This document shows, one piece after another, positions 33,389-42,235 of a stretch of 64,000 nt of DNA. The notes beneath the pieces are model-generated. The model did no database searches. It was not told where the DNA came from and saw nothing but the letters and a program-made list of their open reading frames with translations. The position numbers and the translations under genes are program-made. How positions within the stretch are numbered: the stretch's first letter is position 1; each line of letters begins with the position of its first letter. Source of the DNA: Kribbella sp. VKM Ac-2569 (GTDB taxonomy: Bacteria; Actinomycetota; Actinomycetes; Propionibacteriales; Kribbellaceae); NCBI RefSeq assembly GCF_004216905.1, contig NZ_SGXJ01000004.1, positions 434,001 through 498,000 on the forward strand. The letters are read 5' to 3'.

Positions 33389-35272
33389 TCAGGCCAGCCG
33401 GGCCTTCAGGTGGTCGAGCTCGACCTTGAGCTCGGTCGGAACGGTGTCGCCGAGCTTCGCGAACCACTCCTCGATCAGCGGGATCTCGGCCTTCCACTCC
33501 TTGACGTCGACGTCGAGCGCGATCTCCAGGTCCTGCGCGGTCAGGTCCAGCCCGCTGACGTCGAGCGCGTCCGCGGCCGGTACCCGGCCGATCGGGGTCT
33601 CGACGGCGTCCGCCTGGCCCTCGATCCGATCGATGACCCACTTCAGCACGCGGCTGTTCTCACCGAAGCCCGGCCAGACGAACTTGCCGGCCTCGTCCTT
33701 GCGGAACCAGTTCACGTAGAAGATCTTCGGCAACTGCGCCGCGTCGTGCTGCTTGCCGACGGTCAGCCAATGGTCGAAGTACTGCCCCGCGTCGTACCCG
33801 AGGAACGGCAGCATCGCCATCGGGTCGCGCCGTACGACGCCCACCTGGCCGACCGCCGCGGCGGTGGTCTCCGAGGACAGCGTCGCGCCCATGAACACCC
33901 CGTGCGCCCAGTCGCGGGACTCGGTCACCAGCGGGACCGTCGTCGCGCGGCGGCCGCCGAAGATGATCGCGGAGATCGGTACGCCGTTCGGGTCGTCGTA
34001 CTCGTCGGCGATGATCGGGCACTGCTTGATCGGCGTGCAGAACCGGCTGTTCGGGTGGCTGGACAGCTCGCCCGAGGCCGGCGTCCACTCGCGGCCCTTC
34101 CAGTCGGTCAGGTGGTCCGGCGGGGTCGGCGAGTAGCCCTCCCACCAGACGTCGCCGTCGTCGGTGAGCGCGACGTTGGTGAAGACCGAGTTGCCCTTCT
34201 CGATGGTGCGCATCGCGTTCGGGTTGGTCTTCCAGCCGGTGCCGGGGGCCACGCCGAACAGGCCGAACTCCGGGTTCACGGCGTACAGCCGGCCGTCCTT
34301 CCCGAAGCGCATCCAGGCAATGTCGTCGCCCAGCGTCTCGACCTCCCACCCCTCCAGAGTCGGGTCGAGCATCGCCAGGTTCGTCTTGCCGCATGCGCTC
34401 GGGAAGGCGGCCGCGATGTAGTGGACCTTCTTCTCCGGCGAGATCAGTTTCAGGATCAGCATGTGCTCGGCGAGCCAGCCCTCGTCCCGAGCCATCGCCG
34501 ACGCGATCCGCAGCGAGTAGCACTTCTTGCCGAGCAGCGAGTTACCGCCGTACCCGGAGCCGTAGGACCAGATCGCCCGCTCCTCGGGGAACTGGACGAT
34601 GTACTTCTCGTCGTTGCACGGCCACGGCACGTCCTGCTGACCGGGCGCGAGCGGCGCGCCGACCGAGTGCAGGCAGGGGACGTACGACGCGTCGGTGCCG
34701 AGCTTCTCGAGGACGTCGGCGCCGGTACGGCACATGATCCGCATCGAGGCGACGACGTACGCCGAGTCGGTGATCTCGACGCCGAACATCGGCTTGTCCG
34801 CCGTCAACGGGCCCATGCAGAACGGGACGACGTACATCGTCCGGCCGCGCATCGAACCGCGGTACAGCTCCGTCAGCGTCGCCTTCATCTCGGCCGGCGC
34901 CATCCAGTTGTTGGTCGGCCCCGCGTCCTTCTCCTCGACCGAGCAGATGAACGTGCGCTGCTCGACCCGGGCGACGTCCGACGGGTCGGTGCGGACCCAG
35001 AACGAGTTCGGCTTTTTCTCGTCGTTCAGCCGGACCATCGTGCCGGCCGCGATCAGTTCGTCGGTGAGCTTGGCGTACTCCGCGTCCGACCCGTCGACCC
35101 AGTGGATCCGGTCGGGCTGCGTGAGCGCGGCGACCTCGGCCACCCAGGCCAGCAGGCCGGCGTGGCGGGTCGGTGCGTCGGTCAGGTCGTACGGTGCCTC
35201 GGCTTTGAGGGGCTCCTTGGCGACGGCGGGAGCGGCGGCTTCGGTATGGGTCGGGCTGGCGGTGGTCGTCAT
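33389..35272 (-). CDS. pckG: Phosphoenolpyruvate carboxykinase (GTP)
   Basis: About 627 residues. The P-loop FPSACGKTNLAML, the metal-binding GDDIAWMRFGKDGRL, MGPLTADKPMFGVEITDSAY and RTDPSDVARVEQ identify the GTP-dependent enzyme, which interconverts oxaloacetate and PEP. The ATG at 35272 begins a Thr/Ala-rich leader; GAGGGAAT lies 11 bases upstream. The frame stays open a further 55 codons, but that part is Arg-rich and without a site. In this pathway it supports growth on lactate, acetate or amino acids, and would help use rhamnose-derived lactate. Confidence 0.96.
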   Translation of the reverse strand: MTTTASPTHTEAAAPAVAKEPLKAEAPYDLTDAPTRHAGLLAWVAEVAALTQPDRIHWVDGSDAEYAKLTDELIAAGTMVRLNDEKKPNSFWVRTDPSDVARVEQRTFICSVEEKDAGPTNNWMAPAEMKATLTELYRGSMRGRTMYVVPFCMGPLTADKPMFGVEITDSAYVVASMRIMCRTGADVLEKLGTDASYVPCLHSVGAPLAPGQQDVPWPCNDEKYIVQFPEERAIWSYGSGYGGNSLLGKKCYSLRIASAMARDEGWLAEHMLILKLISPEKKVHYIAAAFPSACGKTNLAMLDPTLEGWEVETLGDDIAWMRFGKDGRLYAVNPEFGLFGVAPGTGWKTNPNAMRTIEKGNSVFTNVALTDDGDVWWEGYSPTPPDHLTDWKGREWTPASGELSSHPNSRFCTPIKQCPIIADEYDDPNGVPISAIIFGGRRATTVPLVTESRDWAHGVFMGATLSSETTAAAVGQVGVVRRDPMAMLPFLGYDAGQYFDHWLTVGKQHDAAQLPKIFYVNWFRKDEAGKFVWPGFGENSRVLKWVIDRIEGQADAVETPIGRVPAADALDVSGLDLTAQDLEIALDVDVKEWKAEIPLIEEWFAKLGDTVPTELKVELDHLKARLA

Positions 35273-35545
35273 CGGCGGCTCATTCCCTCTCGGCTGTCGG
35301 CGCCGGCAACCGTGCGGCCCCTCGACGCTGAGGGGGTACGGCTCCGGCCGCCGGGGTCTCCGGCGGTTCGATTCAGCTGGCTGGCGGTGTGATCTCTCGC
35401 AGACCAGTGCGTCCAGTGGACGTATACCAGTGTGCAAGTGGTACTACGGTACGGGATCGACGCAAGTGCTGAGAACCCCTAGAACGTGAACCCGGTCACA
35501 AACTTTTCGCGACAATCGCTTTCCGGTTCAGCTTGTGAAAATGAG
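35273..35545. other. Leader and promoter region of the PEP carboxykinase gene
   Basis: About 270 bases without a gene on either strand. Three copies of CCAGTG lie in 35403-35431 and an AT-richer patch (GTATACC) is nearby, which could be regulatory. I cannot assign a promoter with confidence. Confidence 0.4.
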
Positions 35546-35574
35546 AACGGCCCGCGCTGTTCGCGCGGGCCGTT
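35546..35574 (-). terminator. Terminator of the minus-strand gene at 35595
   Basis: AACGGCCCGCG and CGCGGGCCGTT form a strong hairpin about 20 bp after the stop. On the minus strand it is followed by CTCATTTTC, giving a weak T tract. Confidence 0.75.
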
Positions 35575-35594
35575 CCAGGAGATTTTCCGGTGCT

Positions 35595-36815
35595 TCAGCT
35601 GGTCTGCCGCCAGATGTCGTTCACGAGCCGCTGGATGTCCGCGGCCTCGGCCTGCTGGCCGTAGACCATCGCGCCGACCAGCCACCACTGCCCGCCGCTC
35701 TGGAACGCGCGCGTCATCGTGATCGTGTACGGCGTCTTCGTCGACACCGTCAGCCAGGTCCGCCCGTCCTTCGCGGTCGCCGGCGCGGTGGTCTTGTAGA
35801 GCTTCGTCCACTGCTGGTCGAACGTCGGCCGGTCGGAAAGGCACTTGGCCAGGCTCGCGCACGGATGCAGCGCGAACTGCGCCTGCATCGCGTTCTTCAG
35901 TCCGCCCGGTTCGTAGTCGTTCCTGGTCACGATCCGCCGCAGGATCAGCTGCGACGACTCACCGAGGAAACTCACCTGCGGCGGCCGCGGCCAGCCGACC
36001 GCGAACGGGAGCTCGGCGTTCGCGACGACCTGTACGTCGGCACCGGCCGCGTAGGTCGCGCCGAAGACGCCGGGTGATCCGTCGGACCGCTTGTACGGCG
36101 CGGTCGTCACGCGGTTGATCGGTGGGATCAGGACGCTCGAGGCGATCGGCTCAGGACTGACGGCCGGCGGCGGGGCGGCCTCGGCCGGTTCCTCCTTGAC
36201 GCTCCCGCCGATCGCGGTGCCGATCGAGTAGGCGATGCTGAACACGATCAGCACGACGACCGCGACGACGGCGTAGATCCAGGCGCCGATCTTGCGGCGG
36301 TACTGGCGGGCGACCTCGATCTTCGACTGCGGCTGCGCTTCTTGTCCTTGTTCCGGTGACGTCTGCTCGGGGCGGTCGACGTACGACGGGATGCTGCCGC
36401 TAGGCGTGTTGTCCCCGGGCGGGAGGACCGGCGGCGTCGCGCCGTACCCGACGAGCTGGTTGCGGACGGCCTGCAGCGACTCGTCGTCGTTCCCGAGTAC
36501 GCCGTCGAGCGGGTCGACGAGGCGCTCGGCTCCGGTCTCGCCGTGGACCAGTTGCGTGATCGCGTACGGGCGGCCGGAGTTGAAGTTGGCGGCCCAGAGC
36601 GGGGTCTCCTGCCGGCCGGGTTCGAGTGCGGCGTTGCGGCTCGCCTTGGTGAGGCGGTCGACCACGGTCGCGTTCCGGGCGCCTTCCTCACTGAGGACGA
36701 GTGCGATCACGTCCGTCCCGGTGAACGTGCGGCCGTGCCACAACTCCGCCAGCGGGTGCAGCAGGATCCGCTGATCGAACTGGTAGCCCGGGATCTCCGG
36801 CGTGCTGTTGTTCAT
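35595..36815 (-). CDS. Single-pass membrane protein of unknown function
   Basis: About 406 residues. The first 100 or so resemble a degenerate small kinase-like domain (PGYQFDQRILLHPLAELWHG, VIALVLSEEGARN). A Pro/Gln-rich linker leads to a transmembrane segment (about 177-200, WIYAVVAVVVLIVFSIAYSI) and an external beta-rich domain with two cysteines (HPCASLAKCLSD) and GGQWWLVGAMVYG. ATG at 36815, overlapping the stop of the upstream gene (TGATG). The pair may form an envelope complex. No confident family. Confidence 0.72.
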   Translation of the reverse strand: MNNSTPEIPGYQFDQRILLHPLAELWHGRTFTGTDVIALVLSEEGARNATVVDRLTKASRNAALEPGRQETPLWAANFNSGRPYAITQLVHGETGAERLVDPLDGVLGNDDESLQAVRNQLVGYGATPPVLPPGDNTPSGSIPSYVDRPEQTSPEQGQEAQPQSKIEVARQYRRKIGAWIYAVVAVVVLIVFSIAYSIGTAIGGSVKEEPAEAAPPPAVSPEPIASSVLIPPINRVTTAPYKRSDGSPGVFGATYAAGADVQVVANAELPFAVGWPRPPQVSFLGESSQLILRRIVTRNDYEPGGLKNAMQAQFALHPCASLAKCLSDRPTFDQQWTKLYKTTAPATAKDGRTWLTVSTKTPYTITMTRAFQSGGQWWLVGAMVYGQQAEAADIQRLVNDIWRQTS

Positions 36816-37408
36816 CACTGTTTGCTTTCCCAGATCGCCCGGTCCGCGAGGGCCAGCGCTGCCTTCTGCGCCGTGTCCGCGTCCACGGGGTTGGCCTTGT
36901 AGTCCACCAGTACGACGATGTCCGCGCGCTGCACCAGCGTGTGCACGGTCCAGGACTCACCGGCCAGTCCGGTCGCGGTCCGGCCGACCTTGGTCGGGTA
37001 CGGGCGGTTCTCGTCGTACTTGTTCAGCGTCGACCGGCTGAACGTCCGGTTCGCGACCTGGGTCGGCGTGAACGGCGCATTCCCCGCGCCGGCGTCCAGC
37101 CCGCCGTACGCCGTGATCGTGACGTTCACGCTCGCCGAGGTGTACGCCCGCACCTTCTGCCGCGAGCTGGCCGCCGTGCAGCTGATCGTCGTCGTCCCGC
37201 CCTGCGTCATCGTCACCGGACCGGACGATGCCTTGGGCAACAGATTCGCCACGTCCCCGATCCGCGCGCACAGGTCCGCCGGCAGCGCCCGCGCCGGCAG
37301 GATGTCCTTCGGCGTCACCGGCTCCCCGACCGCGAACCCGACCCCACCTCCCACCAGCGCGGCCACACCACACCCGATCGCCGTACCCCGCACCAGTCGA
37401 CTACCCAT
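36815..37408 (-). CDS. Exported or membrane-anchored DUF3558-like protein
   Basis: About 197 residues. An N-terminal hydrophobic segment (RGTAIGCGVAALVGGGVGFAV) acts as signal or anchor. The exported part carries DLCARIGDVANLLP, then ISCTAASSRQKVRAYTSASV and SWTVHTLVQRADIVVLVDY, with two cysteines. The layout resembles DUF3558-type lipoproteins but lacks a lipobox. A start 17 codons upstream (37459) is possible. Translationally coupled to the next gene. Confidence 0.7.
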   Translation of the reverse strand: MGSRLVRGTAIGCGVAALVGGGVGFAVGEPVTPKDILPARALPADLCARIGDVANLLPKASSGPVTMTQGGTTTISCTAASSRQKVRAYTSASVNVTITAYGGLDAGAGNAPFTPTQVANRTFSRSTLNKYDENRPYPTKVGRTATGLAGESWTVHTLVQRADIVVLVDYKANPVDADTAQKAALALADRAIWESKQ

Positions 37409-37491
37409 GCCCGCGACCTTAACCACGCGAAGGTCCTCCCGCGGACTCAACACGGACACGCGCCGGTCGGAACTGCCTGCGTGGTCAGCGG

Positions 37492-38046
37492 TCAGCCGAG
37501 GAGGGTCTTCACCGAGCCGCCCGACTCGGTGAGCTTCGTGCCGAGCCCGTTCAGCGCCTCGCCGACCGTCGCGAGAATGCCGGACAGGTCCTGCAAGTTC
37601 CCGGCCAGGGCCTCGACCTCGGTCGCGACGCCGCCGATCTGGCCGCTCCCGTCGTTCAGCTTCTTCGCCGCGGCGTCTCCGACCCCGGGGATCTTGTCGA
37701 GCTCACCCGCGAGCCCGGCCAGCATCCCGGCCGCGTCGTGCAGCTTGTCCTTGGCCGCGTTCATCGTGCCGGCGCTCCCGGCCAGCGCCTTCCGCGCGCC
37801 GCCCTCGCCGTCGTCCCCGACCAGCGCGCCGGCCGCCTTCGCCGCCTGCTCACCGGCCTCCGCCAGCCCCGACCCGATCGTCTTCAGCAGCTCCGGCAGC
37901 TTCCCGATGAGTCCGAGTGCGTCGTCCGGCAACCCGCGCACCAGATTCAGCACCTTCTCGAAGTCGTCCGAGTTCTCCATCACGAACCCGACCGCCTTCT
38001 TCACATCCCCCAGATCCCGCCCACCGAGCAAGTCCGCAATACCCAT
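37492..38046 (-). CDS. Ala/Gly-rich helical protein of unknown function
   Basis: 184 residues: ADLLGGRDLGDVKKAVGFVM, then heptad-like helices (LVRGLPDDALGLIGKLPELL, GMLAGLAGELDKIP, EVEALAGNLQDLSGILATVG). No signal peptide and no catalytic motif. Composition suggests a helical bundle or surface-active protein. The start is the ATG at 38046; the frame is open beyond it only through the tRNA-Arg, which is not coding. Confidence 0.65.
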   Translation of the reverse strand: MGIADLLGGRDLGDVKKAVGFVMENSDDFEKVLNLVRGLPDDALGLIGKLPELLKTIGSGLAEAGEQAAKAAGALVGDDGEGGARKALAGSAGTMNAAKDKLHDAAGMLAGLAGELDKIPGVGDAAAKKLNDGSGQIGGVATEVEALAGNLQDLSGILATVGEALNGLGTKLTESGGSVKTLLG

Positions 38047-38193
38047 GCGCGGATCGTAGAGCCCACACCTCGCATCCCCGGGTGCGCCGCACCGTACCCC
38101 CGCCGTACCCCCGAATTCGCCCCCGGAGACCTCCCTCCGGAGCCGATTGGCCTCCACCCGTCCCCTCCATGTATCGTTACTCGACGTTGTCCA

Positions 38194-38269
38194 GCGCTCG
38201 TAGCTCAACGGATAGAGCATCTGACTACGGATCAGAAGGTTGGGGGTTCGAATCCCTCCGAGCGCGCCA
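38194..38269 (+). tRNA. tRNA-Arg (ACG)
   Basis: The acceptor arms GCGCTCG and CGAGCGC pair, D arm AGCTC-AACGGATA-GAGC, anticodon arm CTGAC-TACGGAT-CAG with ACG, and T arm GGGGG-TTCGAAT-CCCTC. CCA (38267-38269) follows the discriminator G and is encoded. It reads CGN codons through inosine. Confidence 0.95.
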
Positions 38270-38271
38270 AC

Positions 38272-38310
38272 AAAACCCCAGGTCACGAGGTGGATGACCT
38301 GGGGTTTCTT
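38272..38310 (+). terminator. Rho-independent terminator after tRNA-Arg
   Basis: AAACCCCAGGTCA and TGACCTGGGGTTT are exact reverse complements (13 bp), followed by CTTCTT. It begins two bases after the tRNA. Confidence 0.88.
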
Positions 38311-38348
38311 CTTGTCCGGGGCTGTTCGTCGGCTCTTGAAGGGTGTCC

Positions 38349-38678
38349 ATGTCCAACGTGCCGGTTGCTCGCCCGAAGATCGTTTGTCTGTGCGGTTCCC
38401 TGCGCTTCAGCAGGGAGTTTGCGACCGAGCGCACGCGCTTGACGCTCGATCTGGCGATCGTCCTGGCTCCGGAGGCCACCGAGACGCCTGTGCTGGACCC
38501 TTTGCTCGTGCGGGCCTTGGGCCAGCTGCACCTCCGCAGGATCGACCTCGCAGATGAGGTACGAATCGTGAACCCCGGCGGCTACATCGGGGAGGCCACC
38601 CGCCGCGAGATCGCGTACGCCAACGCACTGGGCAAGCCCGTCACGTACTTCCACGAACTGGCGACGGGGGACAGCTAG
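38349..38678 (+). CDS. Nucleoside 2-deoxyribosyltransferase-like protein
   Basis: About 109 residues. IVCLCGSLRFSREFATE at the N-terminus and GEATRREIAYANALGKPVTY at the C-terminus match the small Rossmann-like family that includes nucleoside 2-deoxyribosyltransferases and DUF4406. The Glu in GEATRREIAYA corresponds to the conserved family position. An actual nucleosidase activity is not certain. ATG at 38349 (a GTG two codons earlier is possible). Confidence 0.7.
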   Translation: MSNVPVARPKIVCLCGSLRFSREFATERTRLTLDLAIVLAPEATETPVLDPLLVRALGQLHLRRIDLADEVRIVNPGGYIGEATRREIAYANALGKPVTYFHELATGDS

Positions 38679-38709
38679 TTCCTTGGAGGCAGCGGCAAAG
38701 GAATCGCGC

Positions 38710-39273
38710 TCAACGCCTCGTCTCGTACCTGGTCAGGACCACGCCGCCGGGAAACGTCCGCGTTTCCACCAGGTTCAGGTTCACCCAGCTGTCCAGCGCG
38801 GTGAAGAACGGACTGCCGCCACCCACCAGCACCGGATGGGTGACGATCTCGTACTCGTCGACCAGCCCGGCCCGCATGGCCGCTCCAGCGAGCGTGGCGC
38901 CGGCGACCCTCATCGGCTCGCCGTCGTCGGCCTTGAGTCGGGTGATCTCGGCTACAGCGTCGCCGGTGACCAGGCGGGTGTTCCAGTCGACCTTGTCGAT
39001 CGTCGAGGAGAACACCACCTTCGGCGTGTCCCGCCAGTTCCGCGCGTACTCGATCTGCGCCGGGGTGGCGTCGGGCTGCTGGTCGCGGGTCGGCCAGCGG
39101 GAACTCATCCCCTCCCACAGCTTGCGCCCGTACATCAACAGCCCGATCGCCAACTCCTGGTCGAGCCACCACTGAAACAGCTCGTCGCTCGGCACGCCCC
39201 AACCGATGTCGTCGCCGGGCGCGGCGACGTAGCCGTCCAGGGTCAGGTTCATGCCGTAGATCAGTTTCCGCAT
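38710..39273 (-). CDS. Dihydrofolate-reductase-family protein (RibD C-terminal type)
   Basis: 187 residues: KLIYGMNLTLDGYVAAPGDD at the start, LLMYGRKLWEGMSSRW (NADPH-binding side), KVVFSSTIDKVDWNTRLV and EYEIVTHPVLVGGGSPFF. This is the RibD_C/DHFR-like fold common as stand-alone copies in Actinobacteria; substrates are unknown. A related gene lies at 42236-42817. Confidence 0.88.
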   Translation of the reverse strand: MRKLIYGMNLTLDGYVAAPGDDIGWGVPSDELFQWWLDQELAIGLLMYGRKLWEGMSSRWPTRDQQPDATPAQIEYARNWRDTPKVVFSSTIDKVDWNTRLVTGDAVAEITRLKADDGEPMRVAGATLAGAAMRAGLVDEYEIVTHPVLVGGGSPFFTALDSWVNLNLVETRTFPGGVVLTRYETRR

Positions 39274-39328
39274 GCGCCATGCCTTTCTGTCAGTCCGGCG
39301 GCCTTTCTCCGGCCGTCCGTCACCCCTA

Positions 39329-39859
39329 CTACGAACGCCTCACTCCGGATCCGACAGGTTGGAGCCCGAAGTGTTCGCAGAGCACGGCGATGTCGTGTCG
39401 GTCGACCTCACGCAACTCGTAGCCGGTGTGGTTCTGCAAGGCGAACTCAGGACGTTCGCATCGAACCGAGACGCCGGCAATCTCGCCTACACCCGAGAGG
39501 TCATCGCGGGTGAACAGGAACGGCGCGTTGACGCTGCCGTAGTGGAGTCGGCCGTCGCTCAGGGTCTCGTAGAGGTGAAGATCTACGCGACGACTGTGGC
39601 CATCATGCAAGACGAAGTTCCACGGACGGTCGCCGGGCCAGGGGTGGAGCCGATCGACTCCTTGATCGGCGAAGGCTGCGACGAGACCTTCGAAGTCGAC
39701 CGCGTCGACCCAGATGTCGAGATCTGAATGTTCCCGAGTCTGTTTCCCCACCAGTGCATCGACAGCCCAACCTCCGCCGACGCATGCTGCGACTCCGTGC
39801 CCCTGCAGGCCCGCAATCAACGTGCCCGCCGCTTCCGGCGGCATAGCGTATTCGGTCAC
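39329..39859 (-). CDS. Nucleotidyltransferase-domain protein (aminoglycoside/lincosamide type)
   Basis: 176 residues. VGGGWAVDALVGKQTREHSDLDIWVD carries the GG-W and D-x-D elements of the pol-beta-like nucleotidyltransferase fold (seen here as GGGWAVDAL then HSDLDIWVD). RRVDLHLYE may supply the third carboxylate. Related enzymes adenylylate lincosamides or aminoglycosides. GTG start, four bases after the upstream phosphotransferase, so the two are probably co-transcribed. Substrate unknown. Confidence 0.82.
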   Translation of the reverse strand: MTEYAMPPEAAGTLIAGLQGHGVAACVGGGWAVDALVGKQTREHSDLDIWVDAVDFEGLVAAFADQGVDRLHPWPGDRPWNFVLHDGHSRRVDLHLYETLSDGRLHYGSVNAPFLFTRDDLSGVGEIAGVSVRCERPEFALQNHTGYELREVDRHDIAVLCEHFGLQPVGSGVRRS

Positions 39860-39863
39860 GGCC

Positions 39864-40898
39864 TCAGTCTCTCAGCGCGGCGACGGTGGCCAGGTAGTGC
39901 CGGGGGATCTCGGCGCGGGCTTGGAGCTCGAGCGGATCGGCGTACGGGACGAGGCGTAGCCACGAGACGAGCTTGTGTACGCCGACCAGCGCCTCGGTCG
40001 CATCGAGGTCGTGCCGGAGGACGTGCGGGTCCGCGTCGAGGTGATCACGCCATACGGCCAGATAGGCGTCGAACAGCGCATCTCTGTGTGCATGCGACAA
40101 CGGCGCGCCTGTCCACTCCACGACCGAGTCGAGGAAACCGTGCAGCGACACGAACGGATGACCCCAGACCGCGTTGCCGAAGTCGAAGAACCGCGGCCGC
40201 AGTACGCCGGTTGAACGGTCCGCGAAGATGTTCGCGGGGTAGACGTCGTTGACTTCCAGGTCGAGCGGAAGGACGTCGCTGAGGGACGCGGTTAGTCGAT
40301 CGAGTACGTCGGCAGCCCGCGCAGCTCGTGCGAGCAGACCCGGCTCGAGCTGCAGCGGATGCCCGGGCTGCAGCGCCGCCCACTCCTGCGCTACAGCGCG
40401 TACTCGGTGGCCGGCCGTGGTGGGCGCCAGTTCGATGATGCCCGGATGCTCGGTCGCGTCGAGGCGGCCGAGGAGAGCGCCCTGAAGACGGGCCAGAGCT
40501 TGTACGACGGTGAGCCGCGTCGCCTGATCCGCAACGTCCGGATGCGTCAGCGTCGAGCCTTGGTCATCGGTGAGCAGCCGGCTGCGTTCGCGGTCCACTG
40601 CGATCGGCACGATCACGTCATCCGGCGCGAACTGTGCCAACGCGGCGACGAGACCCGCCTCGAACCGATGCCCCGGATTGTTCTCCTTGAACCAGACCAG
40701 GCCTTCGGCGGTCGGATAGCAGCGGACGACAGACCAGAAGCGAGCCCGGTAGGTGACCGGTACGCCGCTGATCCGGCGGCCGTACTCCGCGAGCCGGGCG
40801 CTCACCCAGGCGTCCGCGGTCTGCGTCCACTCCGGCGACAGCCAACGCTGAACCCACTGACCCTGGGCATCCGGGCCTAGTGGTCTCGCAGGCAGCAT
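39864..40898 (-). CDS. Aminoglycoside-phosphotransferase-family protein with altered catalytic loop
   Basis: 344 residues of the APH fold. The loop that is normally H-G-D-L-H-P-G-N reads V-N-D-V-Y-P-A-N (within LDLEVNDVYPANIF), so the first His is Val while the catalytic Asp and the Mg-binding Asn remain. RFFDFGNAVWGHPF provides the second Asp. The N-terminal lobe has FWSVVRCYPTAEGLVWFKEN with the likely ATP lysine. It resembles the protein at 50740-51678. Activity is plausible but the substrate is unknown. Confidence 0.82.
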   Translation of the reverse strand: MLPARPLGPDAQGQWVQRWLSPEWTQTADAWVSARLAEYGRRISGVPVTYRARFWSVVRCYPTAEGLVWFKENNPGHRFEAGLVAALAQFAPDDVIVPIAVDRERSRLLTDDQGSTLTHPDVADQATRLTVVQALARLQGALLGRLDATEHPGIIELAPTTAGHRVRAVAQEWAALQPGHPLQLEPGLLARAARAADVLDRLTASLSDVLPLDLEVNDVYPANIFADRSTGVLRPRFFDFGNAVWGHPFVSLHGFLDSVVEWTGAPLSHAHRDALFDAYLAVWRDHLDADPHVLRHDLDATEALVGVHKLVSWLRLVPYADPLELQARAEIPRHYLATVAALRD

Positions 40899-40927
40899 CC
40901 GGCGACATTAACGCCCGGCTCCGACAG

Positions 40928-41458
40928 TTACGGCGTAACTGGAGACCGCATGCCCAGCCATTGCTCGGCGCCCCAGGCCTCGAACCGCTCTACCTCCGTG
41001 AACCCCAGCTTCGCCGCGAGGCGCATCGAGCCGACGTTGGCGGTCTGGGTAGCGAGCACGACCGGCTCGCCAGGTAGGACGCCGTCGAACCAGTCGAGGG
41101 CAGCCGCGCACGCCTCGGCGGCGTACCCGAATCCCCAGGCCCGAGGCAGGAACAGGTAGCCGAGATCGGCCTTCCCCACGGCCGCCGGGCGATGCTTGGT
41201 CGCTCTCCTGAGCAGGATGTGGCCGATCATCGTCCCGTCGAGCTCAACGACGAAACTCCCGGGCCACCGCCCCGGCACCTCAGGCGTCTCGCGCTCGACC
41301 TCGTCACGTGGGCGGGGACCGCCGAGGTACGTGTTCACCTCCGGCGAGGCGAGCAGCTCGACGAACGCCGTACGGTCGCGCGCCTCGGACTCGCGGAGCA
41401 CGAGTCGCTCGGTCTTGATCGGCTCGGGCGGCCACGCCACGTGTTCCAGAGGTTCCAT
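40928..41458 (-). CDS. GNAT-family acetyltransferase (RimJ/RimL type)
   Basis: 176 residues: RLVLRESEARDRTAFVELL at the start, KADLGYLFLPRAWGFGYAAE as the acetyl-CoA loop region, and VGSMRLAAKLGFTEVERFEA at the C-terminus. This subgroup acetylates N-terminal amines of proteins or small amines. Monocistronic; substrate unknown. Confidence 0.88.
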   Translation of the reverse strand: MEPLEHVAWPPEPIKTERLVLRESEARDRTAFVELLASPEVNTYLGGPRPRDEVERETPEVPGRWPGSFVVELDGTMIGHILLRRATKHRPAAVGKADLGYLFLPRAWGFGYAAEACAAALDWFDGVLPGEPVVLATQTANVGSMRLAAKLGFTEVERFEAWGAEQWLGMRSPVTP

Positions 41459-41566
41459 CCGCGCACGCTAGCAGGGGATTTCTGACAGTGTGTCGGATCT
41501 GGAACGCGGCGTTCGTAGTACAGGTGAACGGCGGCCGGTCGAGGGCGCCAAGACAAGGAGTCAGGT

Positions 41567-42232
41567 ATGCATCTTCTGCTCACGTCCGGAGGCATCACGA
41601 ACCCGAGCATCCGCGACGCGCTGGTCGAGCTGCTGGGCAAGCCGATCGCCGAGTCCCGCGCGCTGCTCATCCCGACGGCGATGTGGGGCCATCCGAACTG
41701 CGGGCCCACCTTTGTGCGGGGCTCCGTCACCGGTGCACCTCCCTGGCACATGCCCAGCCTGGGGTGGGAGTCCGTCGGCGTCCTCGAACTCACCGCATTG
41801 CCCACCGTCGGCGAGGAGCAGTGGGTGCCGTGGGTCCGCGAGGCCGACGTACTGCTGGTGGACGGCGGCGACGCGACGTACCTCAGCCACTGGATGCGGC
41901 AGTCAGGCCTGTTCGACCTCATGCCGTCGCTGCCCGACACGGTCTGGGTCGGCGTGAGCGCCGGCAGCATGGTGATGACACCGCGGATCGGCGACGACTT
42001 CGTCTCGTGGCCGTCCGCGCCGGACGACCGCACGCTCGGCGTCGTCGACTTCTCGATCTTCCCGCACCTGGACCACGAGAGCATGCCGGAGAACACCCTG
42101 GCCAACGCGGAGAGCTGGGCGGCCGGCATCGAGGGTCCGTCGTACGCCATCGACGAGCAGACCGCGATCAAGGTCGCCAACGGCACCACGGAGGTCATCT
42201 CCGAAGGCCACTGGAAGGCCTTCCCCGCCTAG
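41567..42232 (+). CDS. Peptidase E-like protein (S51 family)
   Basis: 221 residues. The nucleophile serine is in WVGVSAGSMVM; GGDATYLSHWM is the conserved glycine-rich turn, and the acid/His partners lie in FSIFPHLDHESMPEN. Peptidase E cleaves Asp-Xaa dipeptides; cyanophycinase and some resistance-related peptidases belong to the same fold. Cytoplasmic. It ends three bases before the convergent RibD-like gene. Confidence 0.85.
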   Translation: MHLLLTSGGITNPSIRDALVELLGKPIAESRALLIPTAMWGHPNCGPTFVRGSVTGAPPWHMPSLGWESVGVLELTALPTVGEEQWVPWVREADVLLVDGGDATYLSHWMRQSGLFDLMPSLPDTVWVGVSAGSMVMTPRIGDDFVSWPSAPDDRTLGVVDFSIFPHLDHESMPENTLANAESWAAGIEGPSYAIDEQTAIKVANGTTEVISEGHWKAFPA

Positions 42233-42235
42233 CCG

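Noticed and set aside
38225..38286. Minus-strand frames containing IRTPNLLIRSQMLYP and ARRDSNPQPSDP
   Set aside because: These translate the reverse complement of tRNA-Arg and its flank, a well-known false gene. The tRNA is clear on the plus strand.
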